Source of the DNA: Micromonospora polyrhachis
GTDB lineage: Bacteria > Actinomycetota > Actinomycetes > Mycobacteriales > Micromonosporaceae
Length of the DNA stretch: 64,000 nucleotides
Reading direction: 5' to 3'
Assembly (NCBI RefSeq): GCF_014203835.1
Contig: NZ_JACHJW010000001.1
Location: forward strand, 2,565,176-2,629,175
This document shows, one piece after another, positions 7,185 to 15,562 of this stretch; positions within the stretch are counted from its first letter, which is position 1, and the number at the start of each line of letters is the position of its first letter. A program made the position numbers and the translations under genes. The notes under the pieces are model-generated. The model saw only the letters and a list, made by a program, of their open reading frames with translations. It ran no database searches and was not told the DNA's origin.

Positions 7185-8225
7185 ATGCGGGCCATCTGGA
7201 AAGGTGCGGTTTCGTTCGGGCTGGTCTCCATCGGAGTCAAGCTTTACTCAGCTACCGAGGAAAAGGACATCCGCTTCCACCAGGTGCACCGTGAGGATGG
7301 CGGCCGAATCCGATACAAACGCACCTGTTCGGTTTGTGGCGAGGAGGTCAGCTACGACGACATCGCCAAGGGCTACGACATCGGCGGCGGCGAGATGGTG
7401 ATCCTCACCGACGCGGACTTCGCCGACCTGCCGTTGACCACCTCGCACGCGATCGACGTGCTGGAGTTCGTACCGGCCGAGCAGGTCGACCCGATCCTCT
7501 ACAACAAGGCGTACTTCCTGGAGCCGGAAGGGGCGGCGACCAAGCCGTACGTGCTGCTGCGCGACGCGCTGGCCGACGCCGAGCGGGTGGCCATCGTCAA
7601 GGTGGCACTACGTCAACGCGAGCAACTCGCCACTCTCCGGGTACGCGAGGGCGTGCTGCTGCTCAACACGATGCTCTGGCCGGACGAGATCCGTACCCCG
7701 AGTTTCGGCTTCCTCGACGAGGACATCAAGGTGCGGGGGCCGGAGTTGGCGATGGCCAGTTCCCTGATCGACTCGATGGCCGGGGAGTTCGAGCCGGACG
7801 CCTTCACCGACGACTACCGGACGGCGTTGCAGGAGGTGATCGACGCCAAGGTCGAGGGTCGGGAGGTGGTGCAGCCGGAAGAGGTGGAGGAGGCACCGGC
7901 CGCCGCGGTGGACCTGATGGCGGCGCTGCGCGCGTCGGTGGACCGGGCGCGAGCCGCCCGGGGTGAGGCACCGACCCGGGGTGAGACGCGGGCCGGGGGC
8001 GGGGCTGGCAAGCCGACGCCGATCACCTCGGCGAAGTCGGCGCAGCGTGCCGCCCAGGCGGCGAAGAAGGCCACCGCCAAGAAGCCGGCCAAGAAGGCCG
8101 AGGGTGCGAAGAAGACCGCCGGCAAGAAGACGGCCGAGAAGGCGACCGGGGCCAAGGCGACCGGCCGGAAGGCTGCTGGAGAGAAGAAGGCCGCCCCGAA
8201 GAAGGCGGCCCGCAAGAGCGCCTGA
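7185..8225 (+). CDS. ku: Bacterial Ku, DNA-end-binding protein
   Basis: A 346-residue Ku starting MRAIWKGAVSFGLVSIGVKL, with RYKRTCSVCGEEV and YDIGGGEMVILTDADF. The Ku core runs to about residue 240. After about residue 275 there is a long Lys/Ala-rich, histone-H1-like tail built of KKA, AKK and GKK repeats, as in Streptomyces and Mycobacterium Ku, where such tails bind DNA and promote bridging. Ku homodimers ring DNA ends and recruit ligase and polymerase, which are encoded divergently next door. A GGGGCGGGGG stretch upstream of ATG 7185 serves as the ribosome binding site. Confidence 0.93.
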   Translation: MRAIWKGAVSFGLVSIGVKLYSATEEKDIRFHQVHREDGGRIRYKRTCSVCGEEVSYDDIAKGYDIGGGEMVILTDADFADLPLTTSHAIDVLEFVPAEQVDPILYNKAYFLEPEGAATKPYVLLRDALADAERVAIVKVALRQREQLATLRVREGVLLLNTMLWPDEIRTPSFGFLDEDIKVRGPELAMASSLIDSMAGEFEPDAFTDDYRTALQEVIDAKVEGREVVQPEEVEEAPAAAVDLMAALRASVDRARAARGEAPTRGETRAGGGAGKPTPITSAKSAQRAAQAAKKATAKKPAKKAEGAKKTAGKKTAEKATGAKATGRKAAGEKKAAPKKAARKSA

Positions 8226-8241
8226 GGCGGCCCGCCCCTGT

Positions 8242-8292
8242 GCGAGCCGGGCAGCCAGGGGGCGAGCCGGGCAGCCAGGGCGCGAGCCGGGC
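8242..8292. repeat. 20-bp tandem minisatellite between convergent genes
   Basis: GCGAGCCGGGCAGCCAGGG with one spacer base is repeated at 8242-8260 and 8262-8280, with a partial third copy at 8282-8292. It lies between the 3' ends of ku and the PPOX gene. 16 of 19 positions match the unit at 56838. Confidence 0.8.
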
Positions 8293-8298
8293 GCTCGG

Positions 8299-8688
8299 TT
8301 AGCCGCGCCCCAGCTTCTGGGTGGGCGTGATCCGGACGATCACGCGCTCCTCGCCGGGTTGCAGCGGGTACCGGTCCTGGCCGAGATACTTCTTCGCCAG
8401 CTGGTGAATGTGCGCCTCGGCCCCCTCCTCGACCAGCTCCGCGGTGCCCTTGACCCAGAGCGTCCGGAAGTCGTTGGCCCGGTCCACCACGGATACCGCC
8501 ACCGCCGGGTTCCGGGCCAGGTTGTCGAACTTCACCCGCCCTTTTGCCGTGTTGAAGACGATGTGCTCGCCGTCGGTGTCCACCCACACCGGTGTCACGT
8601 GCGGGCTGCCGTCCGCCTCGATCGTCGCCACGTGGGCGAGGTGCGGCTCGTTGAGCAGAGCCAGATCTTGGTCAGTGAGGATCGTCAT
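8299..8688 (-). CDS. PPOX-class F420/FMN-dependent split-barrel oxidoreductase
   Basis: A 129-residue split beta-barrel flavoprotein-fold protein: HLAHVATIEADGSPHVTPVW, the HIVFNTAKGRVKFDNLARNP cofactor-binding stretch and RTLWVKGTAELVEEG. Actinobacterial members use F420 or FMN to reduce small molecules, including biliverdin or quinone-like compounds; the substrate here is unknown. Length is typical. ATG 8688 is preceded by TAGCTT with a 6-nt gap, so the mRNA is probably leaderless. Confidence 0.85.
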   Translation of the reverse strand: MTILTDQDLALLNEPHLAHVATIEADGSPHVTPVWVDTDGEHIVFNTAKGRVKFDNLARNPAVAVSVVDRANDFRTLWVKGTAELVEEGAEAHIHQLAKKYLGQDRYPLQPGEERVIVRITPTQKLGRG

Positions 8689-8694
8689 GATCTG

Positions 8695-8700
8695 AAGCTA
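8695..8700 (-). promoter_or_regulatory. -10 box TAGCTT of the PPOX gene
   Basis: TAGCTT on the minus strand ends 6 nt before ATG 8688, a leaderless arrangement. Confidence 0.45.
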
Positions 8701-8823
8701 CCCCTCGGATCCACAGTGGCATACCTGTTTCCACTACCAAAACGCCCCAAACCGTACGGCGGACCCGCCCACGCCCCCATCTTTCTCCCCCGAGCTGGGC
8801 GACAATTCGAAGACTTCCCACCC

Positions 8824-8843
8824 ACCTTAACTAACGTTAAGGT
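8824..8843 (+). promoter_or_regulatory. Palindromic operator overlapping the -10 box of the SCO6745-family gene
   Basis: ACCTTAAC-TAAC-GTTAAGGT is a perfect 8-bp inverted repeat with a 4-nt spacer. Its right arm contains TAAGGT (8838-8843), a -10 box ending 6 nt before GTG 8850. A repressor bound here would block the promoter. No regulator gene is adjacent. Confidence 0.6.
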
Positions 8844-8849
8844 ACGGAG

Positions 8850-9713
8850 GTGGAGACCATCGACGATCCACAACGGCTCGCTCGGCTGATGTGGACACAC
8901 TTCGAACCGGTACATGCCATCACCTACTTCCATCCCCGCCCCCAAGCGGCGTACGAGGCAGCCGGACTACGTGGCTGGCGCAGCTACTTCGCCGCCCGAT
9001 CCGCACCACTGGGCCCAGTCGAGGCGGCGCCTGTGGTCGCCGCGTTCTTCGGGTTCGCCCCCGCCATGGTGGCCCGGGCCCTGCCCTCGGTCTGGCACCT
9101 GGTCAGCCCGGAGGATGCGTTACACACCCGGCTCACCGGAGCCGTACAGGCCCTCGCCGAACTGACGTACGACCTGCCGGAGGCCCACCTCACCGAGTTG
9201 GCCGAACTACTGGAGGCCGCCGCCGACCACCTCGACCACAGCGGCCGGATCCTCGGCGCGGTCAACGCGGCGCTACCCCGCCCTGAGCAGTCCCTCGGCC
9301 GGCTCTGGCAGGCGGCCACCACACTCCGCGAGCACCGGGGCGACGGGCATGTCGCCGCCCTGGTGGCGGCGGGGCTGGACGGGCCGGAATCGCTCGTCTG
9401 GCGAGCCAGCATCGACCTGCCCCGGCAGGTGTTGCAGCCCTACCGGGGCTGGACCGACGAGGAATGGCAGGCGGCAGCGGACCGGCTGACCGCCCGGGGC
9501 TGGCTCACTGCCGACGGGAAGCCGACCGAGGCCGGGCGTACGGCGTACCAGGCGATCGAGGAGACCACCGACCGGACGGCGGCCGGGCCATGGCGGGCCC
9601 TCGACCCGACAGAGACCGGCCGACTGAGGGAACTGCTCGCTCCGGTCGCCCACGCCTGCTATGCGGTTCTGCCACCCGTCACCCCGCACGGCCTGCCCGC
9701 CCCGATCCGCTGA
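8850..9713 (+). CDS. SCO6745-family protein (uncharacterised helical protein)
   Basis: A 287-residue protein beginning with ARLMWTHFEPVHAITYFHP and AAGLRGWRSYFAARSAPLGP, the signature of the SCO6745 (SalK-like) family found widely in actinomycetes. Its second half has LTARGWLTADGKPTEAGR and a helix-rich winged-helix-like segment. The biochemical role is unknown to me. The start GTG 8850 is chosen because a -10 hexamer lies 6 nt upstream; ATG 8889 is an alternative. The palindrome over the promoter implies repression by an unlinked regulator. Confidence 0.7.
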   Translation: METIDDPQRLARLMWTHFEPVHAITYFHPRPQAAYEAAGLRGWRSYFAARSAPLGPVEAAPVVAAFFGFAPAMVARALPSVWHLVSPEDALHTRLTGAVQALAELTYDLPEAHLTELAELLEAAADHLDHSGRILGAVNAALPRPEQSLGRLWQAATTLREHRGDGHVAALVAAGLDGPESLVWRASIDLPRQVLQPYRGWTDEEWQAAADRLTARGWLTADGKPTEAGRTAYQAIEETTDRTAAGPWRALDPTETGRLRELLAPVAHACYAVLPPVTPHGLPAPIR

Positions 9714-9778
9714 GCCGGTCCGAATCCGTCATCCTGCCGGCCATGCCGATCCCTGGCTGGTCGGGCAGGATGGGGAGC

Positions 9779-10438
9779 GTGACGGATGCGATGATCTTCG
9801 ACTTGGACGGCGTGATCGTGGACTCCGAGCCGGTCTGGGAGGAGGTCCGACGCGCCTACGTGGCCCTGCACGGCGGCCGGTGGCAGCCGGACACCCAGCA
9901 CCGGCTGATGGGCATGAGCACCGGAGAGTGGTCCCACTACCTCAGTGACGAACTGGGCGTCGACCGTACGCCGGAGCAGGTCGCCACCGAGGTGATCGAG
10001 GAGATGACCCGGCGGTACGCGAAACACGTACCCCTGATCGACCGCGCCGACCAGGTCGTCCGCCGGCTCGCCGCGCGGTGGCCGCTGGGGTTGGCCAGTT
10101 CCTCGCCCACCCGGCTGATCGCGGCGGCGCTGGCCGCGACGGGCCTGACCGACGCGTTCCGCACCACCCTCTCCACCGAGGAGACCGCCCACGGCAAGCC
10201 CGCACCCGACGTCTACCTCGCGGTCGCCGAGACGCTCGGCGTCGACCCGGCACGCTGCGTCGCCATCGAGGACTCGTCCAACGGCGTACGCTCCGCAGCC
10301 GCCGCCGGGATGCGGGTGATCGCGGTGCCACACGCGGCCTATCCACTCGCCCCGGACGCCGAAGAGCAAGCCACCCTGGTCCTGCCGTCCATCGGCGACC
10401 TCACCGACCAGGCCGTTGAGGCCGCCGCCACGAACTAG
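9779..10438 (+). CDS. HAD-superfamily phosphatase/phosphomutase
   Basis: The 219-residue HAD hydrolase starts AMIFDLDGVIVDSEPVWEEV; D8 is the nucleophile and D10 the acid/base. Motif II is GLASSSPTRL, motif III lysine sits in HGKPAPDVYL and the motif IV acidic pair in CVAIEDSSNGVRSA. The C1-type helical cap (about 20-85) places it near beta-phosphoglucomutases and 2-deoxyglucose-6-phosphatases; the substrate is a small phosphorylated metabolite. The start is GTG 9779, preceded by GGGGAG. Confidence 0.85.
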   Translation: MTDAMIFDLDGVIVDSEPVWEEVRRAYVALHGGRWQPDTQHRLMGMSTGEWSHYLSDELGVDRTPEQVATEVIEEMTRRYAKHVPLIDRADQVVRRLAARWPLGLASSSPTRLIAAALAATGLTDAFRTTLSTEETAHGKPAPDVYLAVAETLGVDPARCVAIEDSSNGVRSAAAAGMRVIAVPHAAYPLAPDAEEQATLVLPSIGDLTDQAVEAAATN

Positions 10439-10442
10439 CGTC

Positions 10443-10463
10443 AGGCCGGATCGCCGCCGGCCT
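10443..10463. terminator. Terminator between convergent HAD and DUF981 genes
   Basis: AGGCCGG / CCGGCCT stem (10443-10449 and 10457-10463) with a 7-nt loop in a 36-bp convergent gap. Confidence 0.5.
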
Positions 10464-10474
10464 CCGGGGGCTGT

Positions 10475-11206
10475 CTACTGGGTGTTGACGATCAGGCCGA
10501 TGTGGGTGAAGAAGTTCAACGCGCCGAAGAGGGTGAAGACGACACCGGCGATGCCCCAGGCGACCCCGGCGGCGATCAGCAGCGGCCGGGTCATCTTGCG
10601 CAGACCGAGGGGCAGGAGCACCGCCCCGATCCCGGTCAGGACGTACAGACCGGAGATGAAGGTCGCCTCGATCCACGGGTAGTCGGCGAACTCGCCCGAG
10701 ATCGGCTCCTCCGGCGGTGCGGCGAACAGGGTGTAGGTCCAGCCTGCGGCGGCGATGGCGAAACAGGCCAGGCCGAGCGCGAAGACGAAGACGGAGATCG
10801 GGCCGAACAACCGTCGAACCTGGTCGGTCCGAATCCCGCCCGCATCACCGGCGGCCATCTCGAACATCGGCGCCCGCCGCCAGAGCACCAGCGCGGCCCC
10901 GAGCATCAGAGCACCGAACGCCAACGCCGGCTCGCCAAAGATGATGTTGTCGAAGGCAAAGCCGCCGCTCGCCAGTGGCCAGGTCAACGTCATGTGCAGA
11001 CCGGTCAGGAAGAGGATCACACCGAGGACCGCGAACGCCGCAGCCCACCCTTCGGCAACGATCGGCTTGTGGTTGACCACCTGCCAACCGAACGCGACAA
11101 CCAGGACCAGGCCGACACCCGCTGCCAGGGCCATGACCGTGTTGTAGGTGGGCATCTCCACCCAGTTGATCTTCAGGCCGTCCTGCGCCAGCAAGCCGGT
11201 CACCAT
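10475..11206 (-). CDS. DUF981-family integral membrane protein
   Basis: A 243-residue polytopic protein with about six membrane helices, including TVMALAAGVGLVLVVAFGWQ, AAAFAVLGVILFLTGLHMTL, FALGLACFAIAAAGWTYTLF and LIAAGVAWGIAGVVFTLFGA. A conserved polar loop between helices 2 and 3 reads HMTLTWPLASGGFAFDNIIF. It resembles DUF981 proteins of actinomycetes and archaea, which have no assigned function. GGAAGGAG upstream is a good ribosome binding site for ATG 11206. Confidence 0.75.
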   Translation of the reverse strand: MVTGLLAQDGLKINWVEMPTYNTVMALAAGVGLVLVVAFGWQVVNHKPIVAEGWAAAFAVLGVILFLTGLHMTLTWPLASGGFAFDNIIFGEPALAFGALMLGAALVLWRRAPMFEMAAGDAGGIRTDQVRRLFGPISVFVFALGLACFAIAAAGWTYTLFAAPPEEPISGEFADYPWIEATFISGLYVLTGIGAVLLPLGLRKMTRPLLIAAGVAWGIAGVVFTLFGALNFFTHIGLIVNTQ

Positions 11207-11336
11207 TCGACTCCTTCCGACCGTCGACCGGACGCATCACTTCGCCGCGTCCCGGCCATCCCGGGCAGGTATGGCCACCGCAGCGGGTTCCCCGACGGTC
11301 CCAGGTGAAACGCGACCCAACCGCCGGGCATCGCCG

Positions 11337-11342
11337 TAGATT
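11337..11342 (+). promoter_or_regulatory. -10 box TAGATT of the Nudix gene
   Basis: TAGATT ends 6 nt before GTG 11349, a leaderless arrangement. Confidence 0.45.
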
Positions 11343-11348
11343 GGCTCG

Positions 11349-11840
11349 GTGAGCGTTTCCTGGGCTGATTCGTACGTTGGCCAGCTACGTGCCCTGGCCG
11401 GGGACCGGACGCTGATGTTCGTCGGCGCACGGGCGGTAGTCCGGGACGACGCCGGCCGGGTGTTGCTGATCCAACGTTCCGACAACGGTCACTGGGCGAT
11501 GCCGGCCGGGGCGATGGAGTTGGGCGAGTCCATCGCCGACTGCGCGGCCCGGGAGGTACGCGAGGAGACCGGCCTGCTGACCAGCGCGGTGACCGCCTTC
11601 AGCCTCTACACCGGACCGGATCGGACGAACACCAACATGTACGGCCACACGTACCAGGTCTTCACTGTGGCGTTCCGGGTGGACGCGTGGACCGGTGACC
11701 TGCTCACCGTCACCGACGAGACGACCGATGCCCGGTTCTACCCTATGGACGAACTGCCGAGTCCAATCTCCCCGTCGGTGGTCGAGACCCTGGCTGATCT
11801 GGCCGCCTTCGAGCGGACCGGCCGGATGGTCCTGAAGTAG
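11349..11840 (+). CDS. Nudix hydrolase
   Basis: A 163-residue Nudix-fold protein. The Nudix box lies at about residues 54-76: GAMELGESIADCAAREVREE followed by TGL, with all catalytic Glu residues present. It probably hydrolyses a nucleoside diphosphate linked to another moiety (ADP-ribose or a dinucleotide, for example). The start GTG 11349 fits a leaderless transcript. It is followed by two short microsatellites and the convergent DHA2 exporter. Confidence 0.88.
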   Translation: MSVSWADSYVGQLRALAGDRTLMFVGARAVVRDDAGRVLLIQRSDNGHWAMPAGAMELGESIADCAAREVREETGLLTSAVTAFSLYTGPDRTNTNMYGHTYQVFTVAFRVDAWTGDLLTVTDETTDARFYPMDELPSPISPSVVETLADLAAFERTGRMVLK

Positions 11841-11845
11841 TCAGC

Positions 11846-11901
11846 CCCTGTCCCTGTCCCTGTCCCTGTCCCGCCGACGCTGGACGCTGGACGCTGGACG
11901 C
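11846..11901. repeat. Two adjacent microsatellites (CCCTGT and GACGCTG)
   Basis: CCCTGT is repeated 4.5 times (11846-11872), then GACGCTG about 3.7 times (11876-11901). They fill the gap between the convergent Nudix and exporter genes. Confidence 0.85.
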
Positions 11902-11906
11902 CGACA

Positions 11907-13577
11907 TCAGAGCATTGTCTGGCTCTGGGCCTCCATCTCGCTGGCTGCCTCCTCCTTGGTCGCCTTGTCCAGGGGCTTACCGCCGGGGGCAGGAGCCTTG
12001 CCGCCAGCCGGACCAACCCCACCGGCCGCCCCCTGCGGACCGGCCCCCCGCAATTCCCGGTCGGGCAGCAGCACGGTGACCACCACGGCCAGGATCGTGA
12101 TCAGCCCGGTCACCAGGAACACCAGGTGCAGTGAGCCGACGAACGACTCCTGGATGGCGACCCGGACCGGTTCGGGCAGCGCCAGGATCTTCTCCGGCTC
12201 GTTGATCGAGATGTTGCCCGCACCGCCGACCGCAGTGGCCTGCTCGGGTGGCAACTGGGCCAGCGCCCCGGGTAGCCGCTCGGCCAGCCCACTGTTCAGC
12301 CGGGCGGTCAGCACCGCGCCGAGGATCGCCACGCCGAACGAGCCGCCGAGCGACCGGAAGAATGTCGCCGCCGACGTACCGGCACCCAGGTCACGCGCCT
12401 CCACGGCGTTCTGCACCGCGAGGATCAACGACTGCATGCAGAGACCCATCCCGATCCCAATGATCACCATGAAGGCGAACGCGAGCCACAGGGATGTCCG
12501 GACCTCCAACTGGGTGAAGAGCAGCATGCCGACCAGCAGCACCACCGACCCGGCCACCGGGAACCACTTGTACCGGCCGAACCGGCTCATCGCCCGCCCG
12601 GAGAGCACCGACATGACGATCACCCCGGCCATCATCGGCAACATCAACAAACCGCTACGGGTCGGCGAGGCTCCCTTGACGATCTGCAAGTAGAGCGGGA
12701 TGAAGATGATCGACCCGAACATCACCAGACCAAGGACGAACCCGGCGATGTTGGCCAACGCGAAGGTCGGCCGGCGAAACAGGTGCAGGGGCAGGATCGG
12801 CTCGCCGACCCGGGCCTCCTGGATCAGGAACACCACCGCGAGCACGGCACCGCCCGCGAAGAGCCCGATGATCGTCGGCGAACTCCAGGCGTACTCGTTG
12901 CCACCCCAGCTCAACGCGAGCAACAGGCAGCTCACCCAGACCACCAGCAGGACCGCCCCGATCCAGTCGATCGCGTGCTTGCGCCGCTGGAACGGCACCA
13001 TCCGCATGACCCGGTAGCAGACCACGATCGCCAAGAGGCCCAGCGGGATGTTGATATAGAAGATCCACCGCCAGTTCGTCTCGGCGAAGTAGCCGCCGAC
13101 GAGCGGCCCGGCCACCGAGGACAGTCCGAAGACCGCACCGAAGAGCCCCTGGTAGCGGCCCCGCTCGCGGGGCGACACCACATCCGAAATGATCGTGAAG
13201 GCGAGCGTCATCAGCCCGCCCGCGCCGAGGCCCTGGATACCCCGCGTGATGATCAACTGGGCCATGTTCTGGGACAGCCCGGCCAGCAGCGAGCCGATCA
13301 GGAACGTCACGATCGAGAACAGGAAGACCGGGCGGCGGCCGAGCAGGTCGGAGATCTTCCCGTAGAGCGGGGTGGAGGCGGTGGACGCGAGCAGGTACGC
13401 GGTCACCACCCACGAGTAGTGGGTGATCCCGCCCAGTTCACCAACGATGGTCGGCAACGCGGTACCGACGATGGTCTGATCCAGTGCGGCGAGCAGCATG
13501 CCGGTCATCAGCCCTGCCATCAGCAGCAGAATCTGTCGGTGGCTCAGTATCGGGCGGTCGTCCTGCGCGACGGTCAT
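11907..13577 (-). CDS. MFS multidrug exporter, DHA2 (EmrB/QacA) family
   Basis: A 556-residue, 14-helix major facilitator. Motif D1 is visible as MLLAALDQTIVGTALPTI, motif A as LYGKISDLLGRRPVF and antiporter motif C as LSSVAGPLVGGYFAE. It probably exports drugs or metabolites by proton antiport. The C-terminal cytoplasmic tail (about 500-556) is Gly/Pro/Lys-rich. A GGAGG site stands before the start. No linked regulator is evident; the neighbour upstream (hldE) is divergent. Confidence 0.9.
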   Translation of the reverse strand: MTVAQDDRPILSHRQILLLMAGLMTGMLLAALDQTIVGTALPTIVGELGGITHYSWVVTAYLLASTASTPLYGKISDLLGRRPVFLFSIVTFLIGSLLAGLSQNMAQLIITRGIQGLGAGGLMTLAFTIISDVVSPRERGRYQGLFGAVFGLSSVAGPLVGGYFAETNWRWIFYINIPLGLLAIVVCYRVMRMVPFQRRKHAIDWIGAVLLVVWVSCLLLALSWGGNEYAWSSPTIIGLFAGGAVLAVVFLIQEARVGEPILPLHLFRRPTFALANIAGFVLGLVMFGSIIFIPLYLQIVKGASPTRSGLLMLPMMAGVIVMSVLSGRAMSRFGRYKWFPVAGSVVLLVGMLLFTQLEVRTSLWLAFAFMVIIGIGMGLCMQSLILAVQNAVEARDLGAGTSAATFFRSLGGSFGVAILGAVLTARLNSGLAERLPGALAQLPPEQATAVGGAGNISINEPEKILALPEPVRVAIQESFVGSLHLVFLVTGLITILAVVVTVLLPDRELRGAGPQGAAGGVGPAGGKAPAPGGKPLDKATKEEAASEMEAQSQTML

Positions 13578-13819
13578 CGCGGCTCCTCCCCTGGTGGTTC
13601 CCGGTTCCCGTGGTGTCCGGGGCGCCCATGACCCGGCCCCGGGGACCTCATGGGCCCAGTCTCGACCGAGCTGTACCGTCTCGCCCGGGGATCGGCCAGA
13701 TCAGGACGATCCCAACAGTCCGGACAGCACCCACAACCGTCCGGAGAGCCCCAACGACACCGGTGGCAGCAGCCGTACCCGCAGGTTTGACCCTGACCAC
13801 GACGGGGACCCGCAGCCGT

Positions 13820-15562
13820 ATGGCGACAGGCGCAGCGGAGAGCGGCCGACTCGCGGCCGTGGTGGACGACTGGGTGGGACGCGGCGTACTGGTGGTGGGG
13901 GACGCCATGCTCGACGAGTGGCGGTTCGCCGACTCGGACCGGCTCTGCCGAGAAGCCCCTGCCCCGGTGCTGACCCTACGCCGCCGGCTCGCGGCGGCTG
14001 GTGGAGCGGCGAACACCGCCGTCAACCTCGCCGCACTGGGCGGGCTGGCCGCACTGGTCGCACCGATCGGCGCGGACGCCCCCGGTGACGAACTGCACGA
14101 CTGCCTCGACCGGGCAGGTGTGCTGGACCGTACGGTGACCCAGCAGGGCCGGGCGACCCCGGTCAAGCGCCGGCTCCTCGCCGCCGACCAGATCCTGATC
14201 CGGGAGGACGAGGGCGACGCCGACGACGAACTCCACGACGAAACGATCGATCGCCTGTTGGGCGCACTGTCCTGCGCCGCCGAGGAACTGCTCATCCTGA
14301 CCGACGGCAGACCGCCCACCCTGGTGGTCTGCGACTACGGTCTGGGCGCGCTACCCGTGGCGATCCGCGCCTGGCTGGTCGCCCACCGCGACCTCTTCGC
14401 CACCGTGGCGCTCGACGCCCACGACCTGGCCGACTGGCGCGGTCTCGCCCCCACGGTGGTGACCCCGAGTTTCGCCGAGGCCACCCGGCTGCTCGACGTG
14501 GCTACGAGCACGCGGGACGGGACCGGGACGACCCAGGCGGAGATCGACGTGACCGGGGACCGCACGGCGACCGTCGACACCGGCCTCGACCGGGCCGACG
14601 TGGCCCAGGCGCACCTCGCCGAGCTGCGCGAGCGTACCGGGGCTGAGGTGGTGGCGGTGACCCTCGACGGGGATGGCGCGATCGTCGGCGGCGCCGACGG
14701 TGATTCCCGGCGCAGCCACGCCACCCGAGTCCCGGCCAGCCACGCGGTCGGTGCGGGCGACGCCTACCTGGCCGCCATGACGCTGGCCCTGGCCGCCGAC
14801 GCGCCGCTGCCCACGGCCGCGCAGTTGGCCCAACTCGCCGCCACCATCACCGTCTCCGACACCGGTACCTGCGTTTGTCTCCGGGACGACCTGCTCGCCG
14901 CGCTCGGTTCGGCGGCTGCGCCGCAACCGCCCGCAGCCGTGCCGATGCCGCCGGAAACCGTTGCGGTGCCGGTACCGTCCACGGCCGTCACCGTGCCCCC
15001 GCCTGCGGCCACCGTCGTCGACCACGCGGAGCTGACCACACTGGTCGCACAGCATCGGCAGGCGGGGCGGAACATCGTCTTCACCAACGGCTGCTTCGAC
15101 GTCCTGCACCGGGGGCACGTCCGCTATCTGGACCAGGCCCGGGCCCTGGGCGACCTGCTGGTGGTCGCGGTCAACTCCGACGACAGCGTACGGCGACTCA
15201 AGGGTGCGGACCGGCCGGTGAACCCGGTCGAGGACCGGGTAGCCGTGCTCGCCGCACTCTCCTGCGTGGACCATGTCGTGGTCTTCGCGGAGGACTCACC
15301 GGTCGCGCTGATCGAGACCGTCCGACCCGACGTGTACGTCAAGGGCGGCGACTATCCGCCGGAGATGGTTCCCGAGGCACCCCTGGTACGTCGACTCGGC
15401 GGCCAGGTGCACACCCTCGGTTACGTACCCGACCGTTCCACCTCGGCGATCATCGAGCGGATCCGCTCGCAGGGTGAGGTGATCGGTGAGGCGGTTGGAG
15501 GGGAACCTTCCGCTCCGGAAAACGGAAATAGGGGGCCCTTCCTTACCGGCAGACCGTCGTGA
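13820..15562 (+). CDS. hldE: Bifunctional heptose-7-phosphate kinase / heptose-1-phosphate adenylyltransferase
   Basis: A 580-residue fusion. Residues about 15-385 are a PfkB-family kinase (VLVVGDAMLDEW, REAPAPVLTL, GGAANTAVNL, and the catalytic GAGDAYLAA). Residues about 403-560 are a cytidylyltransferase-like domain (FTNGCFDVLHRGHVRYLDQA, with HxGH). Together they make ADP- or NDP-D-glycero-beta-D-manno-heptose from heptose-7-phosphate. The frame is open upstream; ATG 13628 would add 64 low-complexity residues, so I use ATG 13820. A Pro/Thr/Val linker joins the domains. The last residues (GNRGPFLTGRPS) are encoded by a repeat-like element. The stop overlaps the next gene. Confidence 0.88.
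   Translation: MATGAAESGRLAAVVDDWVGRGVLVVGDAMLDEWRFADSDRLCREAPAPVLTLRRRLAAAGGAANTAVNLAALGGLAALVAPIGADAPGDELHDCLDRAGVLDRTVTQQGRATPVKRRLLAADQILIREDEGDADDELHDETIDRLLGALSCAAEELLILTDGRPPTLVVCDYGLGALPVAIRAWLVAHRDLFATVALDAHDLADWRGLAPTVVTPSFAEATRLLDVATSTRDGTGTTQAEIDVTGDRTATVDTGLDRADVAQAHLAELRERTGAEVVAVTLDGDGAIVGGADGDSRRSHATRVPASHAVGAGDAYLAAMTLALAADAPLPTAAQLAQLAATITVSDTGTCVCLRDDLLAALGSAAAPQPPAAVPMPPETVAVPVPSTAVTVPPPAATVVDHAELTTLVAQHRQAGRNIVFTNGCFDVLHRGHVRYLDQARALGDLLVVAVNSDDSVRRLKGADRPVNPVEDRVAVLAALSCVDHVVVFAEDSPVALIETVRPDVYVKGGDYPPEMVPEAPLVRRLGGQVHTLGYVPDRSTSAIIERIRSQGEVIGEAVGGEPSAPENGNRGPFLTGRPS
15531..15546. repeat. GGCCCTTCCTTAC element at a gene end (copy 2)
   Basis: GGGGGCCCTTCCTTAC with a GGGCCC palindromic core lies 15 bp before the hldE stop and encodes part of its C-terminus. 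It shares a 13-nt core with 5226-5238. Confidence 0.4.
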
